Below the pieces are notes generated by a model. The model did no database searches. It saw only the letters and a program-made list of their open reading frames with translations, and was not told the origin of the DNA. Positions 9,948-20,778 of a stretch of DNA of 64,000 bases are shown piece after piece; positions within the stretch are counted from its first letter, which is position 1, and each line of letters opens with the position of its first letter. The position numbers and the translations under genes were made by a program. Source of the stretch: Sphingobium sp. B2D3C (GTDB lineage Bacteria > Pseudomonadota > Alphaproteobacteria > Sphingomonadales > Sphingomonadaceae); the NCBI RefSeq assembly GCF_025961835.1, contig NZ_JAOQOK010000001.1, forward strand, positions 62,001-126,000, read 5' to 3'.

Positions 9948-10571
9948 ATGAAAATTTTCCTCAAACGTCGAATAAAAAGATCGGAGGCGGGGCGATTTGT
10001 TACCGACGCTTATCGCATGGTCTTGGGGCGTGAGCCTGATGAATTAGGCTTGGAAGCCCACAGGAATGCGCTTGTCAGCGGCCGCATAGACCGGCTTTCA
10101 CTGCTGCAACACCTACTTGAATCCGAAGAAGGAATCGCGCTTCGGCAAAACACCGCAGCATTTGTCGAGCGACGGACTCGTCTCTCGACCAACGCCGAAG
10201 AAATTGTCACCGAGGCATATGAACTTGCCTTCGGGCGACCACCGGACGTTGCGGGCATGAAGTATCACTCCGACGCGTTGCGCACTGGGCAGCAGGATGA
10301 TTTTGGTCTGCTGCGGGACCTGCTAAAATCTCCGGAAAGCGAAGCTTGTTTGTCCCGTGGCGCTCGAATCCAACCGCAGGGCGTTTCGGAAGAAATCGTC
10401 CTGCTAATTCAGGAATTGATCGCGATCCGCCTCACGGAGCGGGGATGCACATGGGCGGTGCCGCCCATTTTCCCTTCCGGAAGTGTTATCCCACCCGCGC
10501 ACGTCACTGGATTGATAAGGACTTTGGTCATGCTGTGCGAAACTCCGCCCGCTTTGGAGCATGTCCACTGA
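9948..10571 (+). CDS. DUF4214 repeat protein
   Basis: Two DUF4214 repeats: residues about 15-60 (RFVTDAYRMVLGREPDELGL, then LLQHLLESEEG) and about 85-131 (EIVTEAYELAFGRPPDVAGM, then LLRDLLKSPES). DUF4214 occurs in phycobilisome-linker-like helical domains, S-layer/RTX-type proteins and N-terminal to glycosyl- or methyltransferases in polysaccharide clusters. Here the last 65 residues show no domain and the region beyond is decayed, so this may be the front of a once longer protein. It lies at the right edge of the glycan cluster. Confidence 0.65.
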   Translation: MKIFLKRRIKRSEAGRFVTDAYRMVLGREPDELGLEAHRNALVSGRIDRLSLLQHLLESEEGIALRQNTAAFVERRTRLSTNAEEIVTEAYELAFGRPPDVAGMKYHSDALRTGQQDDFGLLRDLLKSPESEACLSRGARIQPQGVSEEIVLLIQELIAIRLTERGCTWAVPPIFPSGSVIPPAHVTGLIRTLVMLCETPPALEHVH

Positions 10572-10656
10572 TTCTCGGCCTGCCGGCAGATCGGGTGCTA
10601 ACGAAGGCCCCTTGACCGCTCATCCGCCAAGTGGCGAGGCAGAGTACGGCAGTTCT

Positions 10657-10745
10657 GGCAAGCCCAGTAAAACGGTTTTATCAAGTCCTTCAACCGCTCG
10701 CTGCGCGATGAATTGCCCAGCGAGGAGGCGCTCGACCGAAGATGG
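10657..10745 (+). pseudogene. IS3-family transposase remnant (integrase-core C-terminus)
   Basis: Translating across one frame change gives SGKPSK followed by GFIKSFNRSLRDELPSEEAL. This matches the conserved end of IS3-family OrfB (typically PGKPxQNGFxESFNGxLRDELLNE), including the spacing to RDEL. It is broken: the two parts are in different frames and the catalytic glutamate position of ESFNG is a lysine. No terminal inverted repeats or direct repeats are seen. It marks past insertion-sequence activity at the edge of the glycan cluster. Confidence 0.7.
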
Positions 10746-11394
10746 GGTCGCAGGTCAGGTGATGTGATACCAACTAATGGCGAACGTTCGCATAGCGAAT
10801 CTTCCGGGATCGGCTGACTTGCGGGTGCTTTGCCGCTCGATCGAGCGACCCGGCGATTACCTTTTGCAAACAGCGACGCCCCGGCTCGACCGCGTGTTAC
10901 GCGCTGTCTATGGCCTGCAGGAGAAGGGCGACGCGCTGGCCCTTGTGCTGGCATTGAACCACAAGCTCGCCCGAGATGAGGCAGACGGAAATCCTGTCAT
11001 AGGCGGGATGGCCAAAGTTTTTCGGACGACGCCGGGTTACTCACGACGGACTGTATCGTCCGAAGATCGAACTAGATCCTAATGAGGCTAACTCGGCTTC
11101 ACCCGACTTCTTGTGGATCTCCCATTGGAATTTCTGCAGAGACCCAGGCTCGGATCGACAGCTGGATTGCCCAGATGCTGACACCGAGTGATGATTTTAA
11201 AACGGATATCAGCCGGGCCTGCGATGCTGGGTCCGAACAGAGCCATCGGCCAAACTTGCCCACTGGCTGCTGGATCGCAACGGAGAAGGCGATTTTCACG
11301 AACCGGTGACCTATTCAATTCCACAATGCCCCCCGCGATAAACAGACGTCCGCGTAATTCCGCCAGCCTTTTCCAGCGCCTTTCCTCACCCAGA
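10746..11394. other. degenerate region without a recognisable intact gene
   Basis: Open frames of 75-108 codons occur on both strands but none has a domain I recognise. In the plus-strand frame at 10777-11082, codons 13-82 look protein-like (LNHKLARDEADGNPVIGG). The protein-like reading then seems to continue in the next frame as VTHDGLYRPKIELDPNE and SPDFLWISHWNF before a stop near 11190, which suggests one frameshifted old gene of unknown family. Together with the adjacent transposase remnant this looks like an erosion zone. Confidence 0.5.
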
Positions 11395-12171
11395 TCAATG
11401 CGCTGCCAGCGCACACAATTCCGGCACGCTGCTGATCCCCAGTCGCTGGTAGGCGCGCTTTCGGTAGGTCATGACGCTCGTTTTCGCGATACCCAGATCC
11501 AGCGCTGTCGCCTCGACCGACATGCCGGCGGTTGCGCGGGCGCAGACTTGCCGCTCGCGCCGCGTCAGATTTGGGAAGAGGTGCCGCAGTCGGCTTTCGA
11601 TGTGCTGGGCGGAGGAGAAGCAGGAAAGGGCGCGCCTGCGGTTGAGGGGCAGCATCGGCAGCGCCAGGCGGGCCAGACCCACCAACGCGTCCAGCTCGCT
11701 ATCCGTAAACAGGCCGGTGGAGCGATGGCGCGCGACATTGATGACGCGCCAGGCCTGTGGTCCGCGCTGGATGATCGAGACGCGCTCAACGATACCGGCC
11801 TGATCGAAGAAGCGCCTGCGGAACTCATCGGAGCTGATGTCCGGCGGCCGGATGCGCTGGATGGCAAGGTCGCTCACGCATGGCGCTGCGCTATAGGCGT
11901 CGCACACCGGGTCGATATTGTGATAATGCTGGCTGTAGGCCGGCAGCATCGCTTCCACGCGTGGCTCGCCGAAGAAATATTGCAGTTCGCTGGTTTCTCT
12001 GCCCGTCGCCTCGAACAAGTAAATTCTGCGCGCCCCACCGGTGACCGTCATCACCGAATCATGGACGGCGGTGCCGAACTGGTCGGTCCCGGCGGTTTCC
12101 AGCAAGCGTTCATAGATGGCACCCATGGAGACGGGGGCGCGCCATTCCTCGATCTTGCGGATGTAGGACAT
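11395..12171 (-). CDS. LuxR-family transcriptional regulator
   Basis: 258 residues. The C-terminal 60 residues form a GerE/LuxR helix-turn-helix: LTRRERQVCARATAGMSVEATALDLGIAKTSVMTYRKRAYQRLG. The N-terminal part (about 1-180) is not recognised as an autoinducer or receiver domain and may bind a small ligand. It starts 24 nt after the MFS gene stop and is probably the last gene of the receptor-permease transcript, which suggests it responds to the imported compound or controls later steps. Confidence 0.85.
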   Translation of the reverse strand: MSYIRKIEEWRAPVSMGAIYERLLETAGTDQFGTAVHDSVMTVTGGARRIYLFEATGRETSELQYFFGEPRVEAMLPAYSQHYHNIDPVCDAYSAAPCVSDLAIQRIRPPDISSDEFRRRFFDQAGIVERVSIIQRGPQAWRVINVARHRSTGLFTDSELDALVGLARLALPMLPLNRRRALSCFSSAQHIESRLRHLFPNLTRRERQVCARATAGMSVEATALDLGIAKTSVMTYRKRAYQRLGISSVPELCALAAH

Positions 12172-12195
12172 TCAGCTCTCCTGCCGCCTCTGGGA

Positions 12196-13380
12196 TTATA
12201 CCCCCTCAGTCGCGACTCCACGCCTCTTGAACACCTTCATGGCGATCAACGCAATCGCTGCCGCGATAGCCGGCACCGCAAAGGAGGCCAGAATGGTGGT
12301 CTCCGCAATGCCCGCCTCAAGCTGCGCGCCAATCAGCACCGGCGCCGCGACCGTCCCGATGCGGCCGACGCTTTTGGCCCATCCGATGCCAGTCGATCGC
12401 AGGTGCGGCGGGTAGAAGCTGGCGAGGATGACATTCACGCCGCCATAAGCGCCGAGGGCGAAGAAGCCGCAGGCTGCCAGAACGAGTTGGAGGACCAAGG
12501 CCGAGGACCCGCCCACAATCTGGCCGGCCACGAAGAAGAACGCTGCTGCGATGAGCAGGGACGAGACGAGAACGCGAAACGCGCCGTAGCGGTCGATCAA
12601 AAGGCCCATGCACAGCGCTGCAGCAATGCCGCCGAAGGAAAAGATGGAGAGCGCCATGGCCGCGAACGCTGGCGCGTAGCCGAGGCGGACGAGCAGAACC
12701 GGCAGCCACGAGCTGAGGCAGTAGCTGATGGTCAGCATGGCAATGAAGACGAGCCACAGCATCGCCGTGCCCAGCCGATAGTCCGGCGCCAGAAGGCTCA
12801 AGGGGCTGGCGCTGGGCAGGGGCGCATCGCTTTGCGGTGCCACCTCCTCGGCGTCCCGCAGAACCATGATGGTGATGACGGATGTCGCGAGGCAGAGCAG
12901 TCCCACCGCGCCCATCGCCACGCGCCAGCCGCCTCGTCCGGTAAAGGCGATGGCGACGATGCCCGCGATGGTGGCGCCGAGGCCGTAGCCGGTGAACAGG
13001 AAGGTGATCGCCAGGCCACGGTGTTCGAGGGGGGCGGCTGCCGTGACGATTGCCAGGCAACTCGGCAGACAGCCACCCAACAGGACGCCGGTTATCAGCC
13101 GCATCCAGAACAACTGCTCGCCACTGTTCGCCAGACCCGTCAAGGCCTGAGCGGCGCCAAAGCCGGCGAGGGTCAGCCCCACCGTCCACCGGTCGCCAAA
13201 TCTCGCGGCCAGCGGAGGAAACGCAATCAGGCCGATGCACTGGCCGATCAGGTTGGCCGAAAAGATCGGACCGAGATCGGCATCACCAAGGCCGAGCATC
13301 GGCGCGAATTCGGGAGCGAGCGGCCCCATGATCGTGTGGACCAGCCCGTCAAGAAAATAGACCATCGCACAGATCGACAC
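12196..13380 (-). CDS. MFS transporter, aromatic-acid:H+ symporter (AAHS)-like
   Basis: Twelve-helix major facilitator protein. The cytoplasmic loop motif LAARFGDRWTVG follows helix 2, and RGLAITFLFTGYGLGATIAG resembles helix 5 of the PcaK/AAHS group. It probably imports an organic acid delivered by the TonB receptor encoded just upstream. Start: the annotated GTG at 13380 falls within helix 1. The frame is open further upstream, and a CTG at 13437 overlapping the receptor stop (reading ISTATLQQPGAKAS, with GGGAA just ahead) would give a more normal N-terminus. The true start may therefore be non-canonical and translationally coupled. Confidence 0.82.
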   Translation of the reverse strand: MSICAMVYFLDGLVHTIMGPLAPEFAPMLGLGDADLGPIFSANLIGQCIGLIAFPPLAARFGDRWTVGLTLAGFGAAQALTGLANSGEQLFWMRLITGVLLGGCLPSCLAIVTAAAPLEHRGLAITFLFTGYGLGATIAGIVAIAFTGRGGWRVAMGAVGLLCLATSVITIMVLRDAEEVAPQSDAPLPSASPLSLLAPDYRLGTAMLWLVFIAMLTISYCLSSWLPVLLVRLGYAPAFAAMALSIFSFGGIAAALCMGLLIDRYGAFRVLVSSLLIAAAFFFVAGQIVGGSSALVLQLVLAACGFFALGAYGGVNVILASFYPPHLRSTGIGWAKSVGRIGTVAAPVLIGAQLEAGIAETTILASFAVPAIAAAIALIAMKVFKRRGVATEGV

Positions 13381-13433
13381 GATCAGAAGCGTCGAGGCTT
13401 TTGCGCCGGGCTGTTGGAGCGTTGCCGTTGAAA

Positions 13434-15671
13434 TCAGAAGGTTCCCGACAGTCGCACGCCATAGGTCCGTGGCGGGCGCAGCGACGTCGCGACCACACCA
13501 ATGGTCGAATAGGCCGGGTTTGGCGCCACATTGTTGACGACGACGTCATCCTCGATGTTGTTGACGAATGCGCTGATGCTCAGGCCCTTGCCTTCGAACG
13601 CATAGGTCAGCACCGCGTCAGTCCGGGTCGAACCGCCAACGCGCGTTTCCGGCGTGTAGGCCAGATCCAGCTCGCGCGGCCCTTCATAGCGGCTGAAGAT
13701 GTTCGCGATGATGCGGTCGCCCGATCCGACCGTGAAGCTTTGTTCCAGCGAGGCGGCGACCACCCATTCAGGCGACTTGAGCGCGCGAAGCCCGCTGCAA
13801 TCGACCGTCGTGCCGGAGGTGCGGCATTGTGAGGTCGGGCCGGGGGTCGAAACCGAATTGTAGACGAGCTGTTTCACCCGAGCGTCCAGCCATTGGGCCT
13901 GCAACCCGATCCGGGTGGACGGAGTGACCAGCAGTTCTGCTTCGGCTTCTACGCCCTTGGTGCGAACCTGGCCGATATTCTCCGTCACCAGAACCACGGC
14001 CGGGGGAATGAGCTTCACATAGCCAAGCTGCTGGTCCTTATAGTCCAGCAGGAATGCCTCCACATTGAATTGCAGGCGGTTGTCGAGGAAGCGGTTCTTC
14101 GTGCCGATGGTATAGGCGGTAACCTTTTCCGGCTCGAAGCTGTTGGCGCCCGGCGGGCCGAGGAAGAAGCCGCCCGCTTTGAAACCGGTGCCGACATTGG
14201 CGTAGACCAGCGAGCGCGGTCCCGCGTCAAACTCGAGGCCGGCACGCCATGTGACGGCTTCAAACGTCAGCGATCGGTCGACGACAAATGCCGGCGCGCC
14301 GACCGGGACGAGCGGAATGACCGGGTCGGGCCCGGGGGCATTGCGGATGGTGTACCGCTCGCTGTCGCTGGTCTTGCGCTCCCAGGTGTAGCGCAGTCCC
14401 CCGGTCACGCGGAATGCGGGCACGATCGCAAAGGTCAATTGGCCGAAGCCGGCGGCGGTCTTGCCCGATGTGTCGATGATCTGATCGCTGTAGGTGAGGG
14501 CGGCCGCGCTTTCCGTGTTCGAGCGGGCGGTGACATGCGTGTCGAGATAGTAGGCCCCGATCAGCCAGCCAAAGCGATTGCCCGATGGCGAGGCGAACCG
14601 CGCTTCCATCGAAATCTGCTCGGGCTGCTGCTGCTCGATGATCTGGAAGCCGGTCTGGGCGCTGTTGTAGCTCAGCCTGGATGTCCGATAAGCGGGGATC
14701 AGCGTCAGCGTGCCGGCATCGGTCTCGACATTCACATTGGCGAGCAGCCCATAATAGTCGCTGTCGATGAACGAATTGTCGGTCTGCCGCGCGAGGGGGG
14801 CAAATGCCGCATCCTGCTGGGAAAGGCTGGTGCGTGGGTCGCCGAAGTAGCAGATGTCGGGCCCGCAGCGCTTGCGCACGGTCGAGCCGCCGCCGCGGCC
14901 GCCCTGATGGGTATAATCCCCGACGATGTCGATGGTGACGGCGCTGCTCGGTTGGAGGCGGTAGGAGAGCCGGACGGCCTGACCGCGCTCATCGTCGAGC
15001 CCGTCCGAGAAGAAGCCATCGCGTTGCAGGATCTGGAATGCGGCGCGGAAGGCGCTGTTCTCGCCGACCGGGAGGTTGACAGCGCCGGACGCGGCAACCC
15101 GCGCATAATTGCCGACTTCAAAATTGAGTTGCGCGCCACGCTCACCGATGCGGGCGTGCTGCGGCAGGATGTTGATGGCGCCGCCCGTCGCGTTGCGGCC
15201 ATATAATGTGCCCTGCGGGCCTTTCAGCACCTCGACGCGCTCAAGATCATAGAACAGGCCCTGCACCGCCGTGGGACTGGCAAGATACACGCCTGAGAAA
15301 TTGACGGCGATGGCCGGGTCGGAGAAGGCATTGCCCCCAAAGTTGCTGACGCCCCGGACCGTCAGGACGGTATAGGGTCCGGTTCCTGCCGTGACCTGCA
15401 GCGCAGGAGCCACCTGGGTCAGCGCCGCTGCCGTGGTTACGCCTCGCGTCGTCAGATTTTCGCCGGAAAGGACGGTGACCGAGACGGCGGCGCGCTGTAA
15501 ATTCTCTTCCCGCCGCTGCGCCGTGACGACGATATCCTCAAGCCCTGCCGCAGCGTCCTGCCGCGCGGACGACACAACCGCCCGATCGGCAGTGAAGGTT
15601 TGCGCGTGCGCGAGTGCGGGCATGATGCTCAGGGCTGTGCCCGATAACAGCGCGATTAGCCGGCTCGACAT
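13434..15671 (-). CDS. TonB-dependent outer-membrane receptor
   Basis: 745 residues with a cleavable signal (SRLIALLSGTALSIMPALAHA), a plug domain starting at DIVVTAQRREENLQ, the plug motifs VLTVRGVSNFGG and RVEVLKGPQGTLYGRNATGGAINI, and a beta-barrel ending in SGTF with terminal phenylalanine. It imports an unknown compound using TonB energy; the receptor type and the neighbouring BKACE and MFS genes argue for an organic carbon source rather than iron. A palindromic operator lies 58 nt upstream of the start (15730-15749). It probably heads the transcript receptor-MFS-LuxR. Confidence 0.93.
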   Translation of the reverse strand: MSSRLIALLSGTALSIMPALAHAQTFTADRAVVSSARQDAAAGLEDIVVTAQRREENLQRAAVSVTVLSGENLTTRGVTTAAALTQVAPALQVTAGTGPYTVLTVRGVSNFGGNAFSDPAIAVNFSGVYLASPTAVQGLFYDLERVEVLKGPQGTLYGRNATGGAINILPQHARIGERGAQLNFEVGNYARVAASGAVNLPVGENSAFRAAFQILQRDGFFSDGLDDERGQAVRLSYRLQPSSAVTIDIVGDYTHQGGRGGGSTVRKRCGPDICYFGDPRTSLSQQDAAFAPLARQTDNSFIDSDYYGLLANVNVETDAGTLTLIPAYRTSRLSYNSAQTGFQIIEQQQPEQISMEARFASPSGNRFGWLIGAYYLDTHVTARSNTESAAALTYSDQIIDTSGKTAAGFGQLTFAIVPAFRVTGGLRYTWERKTSDSERYTIRNAPGPDPVIPLVPVGAPAFVVDRSLTFEAVTWRAGLEFDAGPRSLVYANVGTGFKAGGFFLGPPGANSFEPEKVTAYTIGTKNRFLDNRLQFNVEAFLLDYKDQQLGYVKLIPPAVVLVTENIGQVRTKGVEAEAELLVTPSTRIGLQAQWLDARVKQLVYNSVSTPGPTSQCRTSGTTVDCSGLRALKSPEWVVAASLEQSFTVGSGDRIIANIFSRYEGPRELDLAYTPETRVGGSTRTDAVLTYAFEGKGLSISAFVNNIEDDVVVNNVAPNPAYSTIGVVATSLRPPRTYGVRLSGTF

Positions 15672-15729
15672 ACAATCTCCCTTTGTTTCTGTTTATTCTT
15701 GTGACGTAGCGGCTCTGGGGGGCGAAATA

Positions 15730-15749
15730 TGTCCTTCATCCGAAGGACA
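15730..15749. promoter_or_regulatory. predicted operator, copy 1 (palindrome TGTCCTTC-N4-GAAGGACA)
   Basis: Perfect 8-bp inverted repeat, half-site TGTCCTTC, spacer ATCC. It lies between the BKACE stop and the TonB receptor start. An exact reverse-complement copy is at 16714-16733. Two identical 20-bp sites at two promoter positions flanking the regulator's likely targets point to an operator for the double-MarR protein at 16853. There is no T-tract, so it is not a terminator. Binding is inferred. Confidence 0.8.
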
Positions 15750-15756
15750 GGCGGCC

Positions 15757-16659
15757 TCATGATTTGAGGCCGAACCTTGCCCGGGCTTCCTCGACCGTCG
15801 CGGGCTTAGCGCCATAGAGCGCCGCGATCTGCGTCGCGGCGCGCACCATGTCGGTATTGTCCCGTGCGATCGAGCCGTCCGGCATGTACAGGCTGTCTTC
15901 CAGGCCGACGCGCACAAGATCGCACCCCATGGCGATGCCCAGGGTGACGAAGCGGAACATGTCCTGCCCGGTGGCGGTGACGCCGACGATGGCCTTGGGG
16001 AAAAGCCGCAGGCCCTCATCGATCGAGAAGATCACATTGCGGGCGATGGCCGGCGTTGCCCCGAAGCCACCGCCATGGAGCAGCCACATATTGTCCCGAT
16101 CACGATCGAAAATGCCCTCATTGGCATAGCGCAGCAGGCGATGGAGGGCGCTGGCTTCCACCACTTCATATTCAAGTGCCGAGCCGCGTTCATAGACCGC
16201 CTTGATCGTGCTCTTGAGCAGTTCGGGCGAATTCACATAGGGCGTTTCGCCCGGATAATTGCCGCCCGGATTGTAGAAATCCGCCGAGCCCGCGGCGATG
16301 CCGAACAAGTCCTGCGACGGCTCGATGGCGAGGATACCGAGCCGCTCCTTGTCCGATGGCCAGTGCAATTGCCCGGTCAGTTTGTCCCGGCGAACGCCAA
16401 TGCCGTTGGTGGTCTGCACAAGGATCGGCGAGCGGGCACGAATTTCACGGATTGCCTCGGCATAGATCGCGGGATCACCGCTGTTCATGCCATCGGGGCC
16501 GCGTGCGTGAAAATGGACCATCGCCGCGCCCGCCTCGTAGCAACGCGCGGCCGCTTCGCCGATCTCGACCGGCTGCTTGGGCACCACCGCTCCATCGCGG
16601 TCCTGCTGCATTCCGCCGTTGATCGCGACTGTAATTATGACCTTGTTGTCAGCCAGCAT
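15757..16659 (-). CDS. BKACE family beta-keto acid cleavage enzyme (DUF849, Kce-like)
   Basis: 300 residues, TIM-barrel DUF849 enzyme. Family members cleave a 3-keto acid using acetyl-CoA to give acetoacetate and a CoA ester, with a zinc ion. Visible hallmarks are VIITVAINGG at the N-terminus, the zinc-binding pair in VHFHARGPDG (H49 and H51), ILVQTTNGIGV, and VRVGLEDSLYMPDGSIARDN near the C-terminus. The substrate is not deducible; BKACEs cover many beta-keto acids. Operator copies lie on both sides of the gene, so it is likely controlled by the MarR-type protein and feeds on the compound taken up by the adjacent receptor and MFS. Confidence 0.92.
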   Translation of the reverse strand: MLADNKVIITVAINGGMQQDRDGAVVPKQPVEIGEAAARCYEAGAAMVHFHARGPDGMNSGDPAIYAEAIREIRARSPILVQTTNGIGVRRDKLTGQLHWPSDKERLGILAIEPSQDLFGIAAGSADFYNPGGNYPGETPYVNSPELLKSTIKAVYERGSALEYEVVEASALHRLLRYANEGIFDRDRDNMWLLHGGGFGATPAIARNVIFSIDEGLRLFPKAIVGVTATGQDMFRFVTLGIAMGCDLVRVGLEDSLYMPDGSIARDNTDMVRAATQIAALYGAKPATVEEARARFGLKS

Positions 16660-16713
16660 TCCGCTCTTCTCCAGATGATGTCTGGAGCAATATGGAAGCG
16701 CCGCCGCGCCGTC

Positions 16714-16733
16714 TGTCCTTCGGATGAAGGACA
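16714..16733. promoter_or_regulatory. predicted operator, copy 2 (inverted copy of the 15730 site)
   Basis: Reads TGTCCTTC-GGAT-GAAGGACA, the exact reverse complement of the site at 15730-15749. It lies in the divergent space between the BKACE start (16659) and the double-MarR start (16853), where one site could control both directions. The longer open frame of the regulator would start inside this palindrome, which argues for the later start. Confidence 0.8.
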
Positions 16734-16852
16734 GGATCAGGGCGATGAGCCGGGACCAACCAGTACGTTCGCTACCCCAGTGTCCCGCCCTGATCTCCCC
16801 GCGCTCGCGATTTCCGGTTGGCTTTGGCGCGTTTCATTGCATAACGCGCATC

Positions 16853-17833
16853 ATGTCGCGAGAACCGGAATTATCCGCTGGCAAGGCGCCCGAGCGCACG
16901 CCTTTTGGCAGGCTGATCAACAGTCTTCTTGCGACCGCGCAAATGTCCAGCGCGCGGCAGATCGATGCCGAGCTGGATCTGGCCAATCTCGATCGGCGGT
17001 TGCTGTCCTTGATCGGTCGACGTGGCAAGGTGACCTTCACGCAGATCGCGCGCCTCTCTGGCATTCAGCGCGCGCAGATCAGTCGGTCGCTGGCACACCT
17101 GACCGCGAAGGGCCTCGTGCACCGTCCCGACGTGCGCTCCAAGGCGGAGTTCACCGAAAAGGGCCGGGCGGTCTACGAGGAGATCCTCGCGGTTGCCATT
17201 GCTCGCAATGTGGAGGTCTGCGGCGGGCTCGACGCGCCGACCCGGGACTTTTTCATCCGTGCGACCCGCTTCATGATCGACGAGGCGGCGGCGATGCTCG
17301 ACGCTGAGATCCAGCTGTCCGGCGGCACGCAGGAGCCGGGGGCGGAGCGCAAGTCGGAGCGGCGCCCCAATGAGCGGAACGAGCCCGGCATCGCGGATGC
17401 GCGCGTGCATGTGATGGTTCTGCCGCCGTTGACGACGTTGGCCTCCTATCTCAACCGCACCGCCACCCTGCTGGCCAAGCGGGTCGGAGCGATTTCATCT
17501 TTTGAGGCGGATATGCTGCTGCTGATCGGCAAGAACGAGCCGATGACCCAGCTCAGCCTGACGCGCACGACGGGGGCCAGCAAGAGCCAGATCGTGCGTG
17601 CGTTGACGCGCATCGAGAGCATTGGGCTGGTCAACCGCACGAAAGTGCCGGGCCGCCGCGATATCCTGCTCGATCTTTCGGCGGAGGGGCGCGGTTTGTG
17701 GCGCCTGCTGACCACGGCAGAGGCTGATCGCGACGCGCGGTTGCTGGGGGTTCTGGAGCCGGGAGAAGAGGCCCGATATCGCGCCGTTCTCACCTTGCTG
17801 ATGGAAAATGCCCGCGCGATGGCGCGCGGCTGA
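16853..17833 (+). CDS. double-domain MarR family transcriptional regulator
   Basis: About 326 residues with two winged-helix MarR units in one chain. Unit 1 is AELDLANLDRRLLSLIGRRGKVTFTQIARLSGIQRAQISRSLAHLTAKGLVHR; unit 2 is SSFEADMLLLIGKNEPMTQLSLTRTTGASKSQIVRALTRIESIGLVNRTKV. Normal MarR proteins (about 150 aa) work as dimers; this looks like a covalent pseudo-dimer, with a shortened wing in unit 1. The open frame reaches back to 16724, but that start lies in the operator, so I use the ATG at 16853. It is divergent from the BKACE gene and is the obvious candidate to bind the two palindromes, probably as a ligand-released repressor. Confidence 0.83.
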   Translation: MSREPELSAGKAPERTPFGRLINSLLATAQMSSARQIDAELDLANLDRRLLSLIGRRGKVTFTQIARLSGIQRAQISRSLAHLTAKGLVHRPDVRSKAEFTEKGRAVYEEILAVAIARNVEVCGGLDAPTRDFFIRATRFMIDEAAAMLDAEIQLSGGTQEPGAERKSERRPNERNEPGIADARVHVMVLPPLTTLASYLNRTATLLAKRVGAISSFEADMLLLIGKNEPMTQLSLTRTTGASKSQIVRALTRIESIGLVNRTKVPGRRDILLDLSAEGRGLWRLLTTAEADRDARLLGVLEPGEEARYRAVLTLLMENARAMARG

Positions 17834-18140
17834 TCAATCGATCAACCGGTCCCCGGCGATCGTTCGGCGGTATTCAAATCAACAACGGCATTTAGGCAGA
17901 AGCGCGCCGCACATATGTGTGCGACGTGGGATTTCTGGCCGTAATGCCGGTTATTTTCGGGGAACTGTTCTGGCTGTTCGGCACCTCCTCAAGTTATCTG
18001 CCTGAACGGATGATCCATTTCGTTATCAAAATCAACAAAACTCTTGTGCATCGATAATTGGCCTGCAATACCCCTCCCTGCTTCGGTCACCGGCAAGGTG
18101 CGGGGCCGGAAGCCAGAGGTTTCCATCTAGGGGAGGTTAC
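17834..18140. other. intergenic region upstream of TonB receptor
   Basis: About 300 bases. The frame at 17808-18005 is not protein-like. The right half is AT-rich and holds ATCAAAATCAACAAAACTC (about 18026-18044), likely part of the promoter region of the receptor; AGGGGAGG lies about 5 nt before the ATG at 18141 as ribosome site. No terminator is seen after the regulator. Confidence 0.5.
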
Positions 18141-20582
<2,442 letters not shown>

Positions 20583-20622
20583 CGGGGGGCGGGTGCCCCG
20601 GCACCCGCTAACAACATTGCGG

Positions 20623-20656
20623 CGGGCGGATCGGGTAATCGATCCGCCCGTTTTTT
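20623..20656 (+). terminator. rho-independent terminator of the TonB receptor gene
   Basis: Perfect 11-bp stem (CGGGCGGATCG with CGATCCGCCCG), 6-nt loop and six T residues. A second small hairpin (GGGTGCC/GGCACCC) sits just after the stop codon at about 20591-20608. Confidence 0.9.
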
Positions 20657-20778
20657 ATGAGGCTGGGCTTGGAACGGCTGGGCGGCGGGGGCGTGGATCG
20701 GCAGGGTCCCTCATCGGCCAGCGGGATCGTTGTGAGATTTTGAAGACAAGCCGGCGGGTCTCGTCTGGCCGCTTGCGG

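Noticed and set aside
11188-13431. A 747-codon open frame on the plus strand
   Set aside because: It lies opposite the LuxR and MFS genes and its translation is arginine/glycine/histidine-rich without domains; a high-GC antisense shadow.
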